A DNA stretch of 64,000 nucleotides from Brachycybe producta (taxonomy: Eukaryota; Arthropoda; Diplopoda; Playtdesmida; Andrognathidae), in NCBI GenBank assembly GCA_036925085.1, contig JAUPFP010000174.1:1-64000 (forward strand). The letters are read 5' to 3'. The notes under the pieces were generated by a model. That model was given only the letters and a program-made list of their open reading frames with translations, searched no databases and was not told where the DNA came from. Positions 62,996-64,000 of this stretch are shown piece by piece (the stretch's first letter is position 1; every line of letters starts with the position of its first letter). Both the position numbers and the translations under genes were made by a program.

Positions 62996-64000
62996 ACTTC
63001 AATTTCAACTTCAATTTCAACTTCAATTTAAATGTTGACTTCAAGTTCAATGTCAATTTCAATTTCAAACTTAACTTCAACTTCAACTTTACATTCAAGT
63101 TCAACTTCAAATTTAACTTCAACTTCAACTTTAACTTCAACTTCAACTTAAAATTCAATTTTAACTTCAATTTCAACTTCAATTTCAACTTCAATTTCAA
63201 CTTCAATTTCAACTTCAATTACAACTTCAATTTCAACTTCGATTGCAACTTCAATTTCAACTTCAATTTCAACTTCAATTTCAACTTCAACTTCAATTTT
63301 AACATCAATTTCAACTTCAATTTTAACTTCAATTTCAACTTCAATTACAACTTCAATTTCAACTTCAGTTTCAACTTCAATTTTAACTTCAATTTCAACT
63401 TCAATTTCAACTTCAATTTCAACTTCAATTTCAACTTCAATTTCAACTTCAATTTCAACTTCAATTTCAACTTCAATTTCAACTTCAATTTCAACTTCAA
63501 TTTCAACTTCAATTTCAACTTCCACTTCAATTTCAAACTTAACTTCAACTTCAACTTAACTTCAACTTCAACTTAACTTCAACTTCAACTTTAACTTCAC
63601 TTTCAAGTTCAACTTCAAATTGAGCTTTAACTTCAACTTTAACTTCAATTAAACTTAAACTTCAATTTCAACTTCAAATTCAACTTCAAATTCAACTTCA
63701 ACTTCAACTTCAATTTCAACTTCAATTTCAACTTCAATTACAACTTCAATTTCAACTTCAGTTTCAACTTCAATTTTAACTTCAATTTCAACTTCAATTT
63801 CAACTTCAATTTCAACTTCAATTTCAACTTCAATTTCAACTTCAATTTCAACTTCAATTTCAACTTCAATTTCAACTTTAATTTCAACTTCCACTTCAAT
63901 TTCAAACTTAACTTCAACTTCAACTTAACTTCAACTTCAACTTTAACTTCACTTTCAAGTTCAACTTCAAATTGAACTTCAACTTCAACTTTAACTTCAA
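62996..64000. repeat. Second copy of the GATTGCAAC repeat, cut by the window end
   Basis: TTCGATTGCAAC at 63,241 and AAATTGAGC at 63,622 match 59,910 and 60,267. The Q block starts AAATGTTGAC (63,030), one change from copy 1. After 63,650 there is a doubled CAAATTCAACTTCAAATTC step and another S-P group, with P running to the last base. The array continues past 64,000. Confidence 0.75.

Larger units (their letters stand above)
1..64000. repeat. Satellite array of TTCAAC/TTCAAT hexamers filling the window
   Basis: Every line of the window is built from six-base steps TTCAAC and TTCAAT, commonly alternating as a 12-bp dimer. Point variants include TTTAAC, TTCGAC, TTCGAT, TTTGAT, TTCAGT, TTCAAA and TTAAAC. 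Orientation never changes. The + strand carries very little G, and the G residues mark the variant hexamers. The array is not flanked by other sequence inside the window, so its full length is unknown. The hexamer lacks stops in all three forward frames and in two reverse frames, so the many long open frames are a by-product. A eukaryotic heterochromatic satellite is the natural reading, but the species and chromosomal location cannot be read from the sequence. Confidence 0.97.

Noticed and set aside
1..64000. CRISPR array or bacterial repeat system
   Set aside because: There are no unique spacers: the DNA between landmarks is the same hexamer family, repeated units are 0.5-2 kb, and no cas-like genes are present.
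1..64000. Heat-shock-type or interferon-type regulatory sites (TTC direct repeats, GAAATTGAA on the - strand)
   Set aside because: Partial matches arise thousands of times from the hexamer. Heat-shock elements need inverted GAA/TTC modules, which are absent, and there are no genes to regulate.

Overview
The whole 64-kb window is one uninterrupted satellite-DNA array with no recognisable gene. The base motif on the + strand is the hexamer TTCAAC and its close variant TTCAAT, most often alternating as the dodecamer TTCAATTTCAAC (GTTGAAATTGAA on the other strand). Both ends lie inside the array, so it continues beyond the window. Every segment has the same orientation; I saw no inverted block and no stretch of unique, gene-like or transposon-like sequence. 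The + strand is almost free of G, and by eye the DNA is about three-quarters A+T. An array of this size with nested higher-order repeats (HORs) points to a eukaryotic heterochromatic block, pericentromeric, subtelomeric or similar. I cannot name the species, and the match to any named satellite is untested.

Domain 1 (about 1-19,650) is a large-scale HOR. A landmark (AACATGGACTTCAACTTGG followed by ACTTTTTAATT) recurs at 1357, 4165, 5768, 7665, 9598, 11561, 13321, 15093, 16799, 17298 and 18301. It delimits units of mostly 1.6-2.0 kb. Two unit types, A and B, occur in runs: one chimeric unit, B, then A-A-A, B-B-B, two deletion derivatives, and a truncated A. Just before each landmark sits a 12-bp CpG-containing minisatellite (TTCGACTTCAAC) with 3-9 copies.

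Domain 2 (about 19,650-41,900) uses a different set of hexamer-variant blocks, here called P, Q, R and S. P is CTTCACTTTCAAGTTC then CAATTAAACTTAAAC. Q is ATGTCGACTTCAAG ... TTTACATTCAAG. R is AACCTTAACCTTAACTTAAA. S is CAATTACAACTTC ... CAGTTTC. Long duplications sit at spacings of about 5,856, 1,260 and 1,264 bp, and a sub-region at about 35.7-40.6 kb is rich in single-base indels.

Domain 3 (about 41,900-64,000) continues the P-Q-R-S blocks as near-regular 664/676-bp units and larger tandem or spaced duplications (1,734, 3,970, 1,427 and 3,331-3,355 bp). The ATATC-TTTGATT block of domain 1 reappears in it ten times.

Long open frames exist throughout, in several frames at once on both strands. 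They follow from the hexamer itself: TTC AAC, TCA ACT and CAA CTT forward, and GTT GAA and TTG AAG reverse, contain no stop codon. I therefore report no CDS. No tRNA, rRNA, CRISPR array, promoter or terminator was recognised. The biological content is the history of amplification, deletion and exchange recorded in the repeats.
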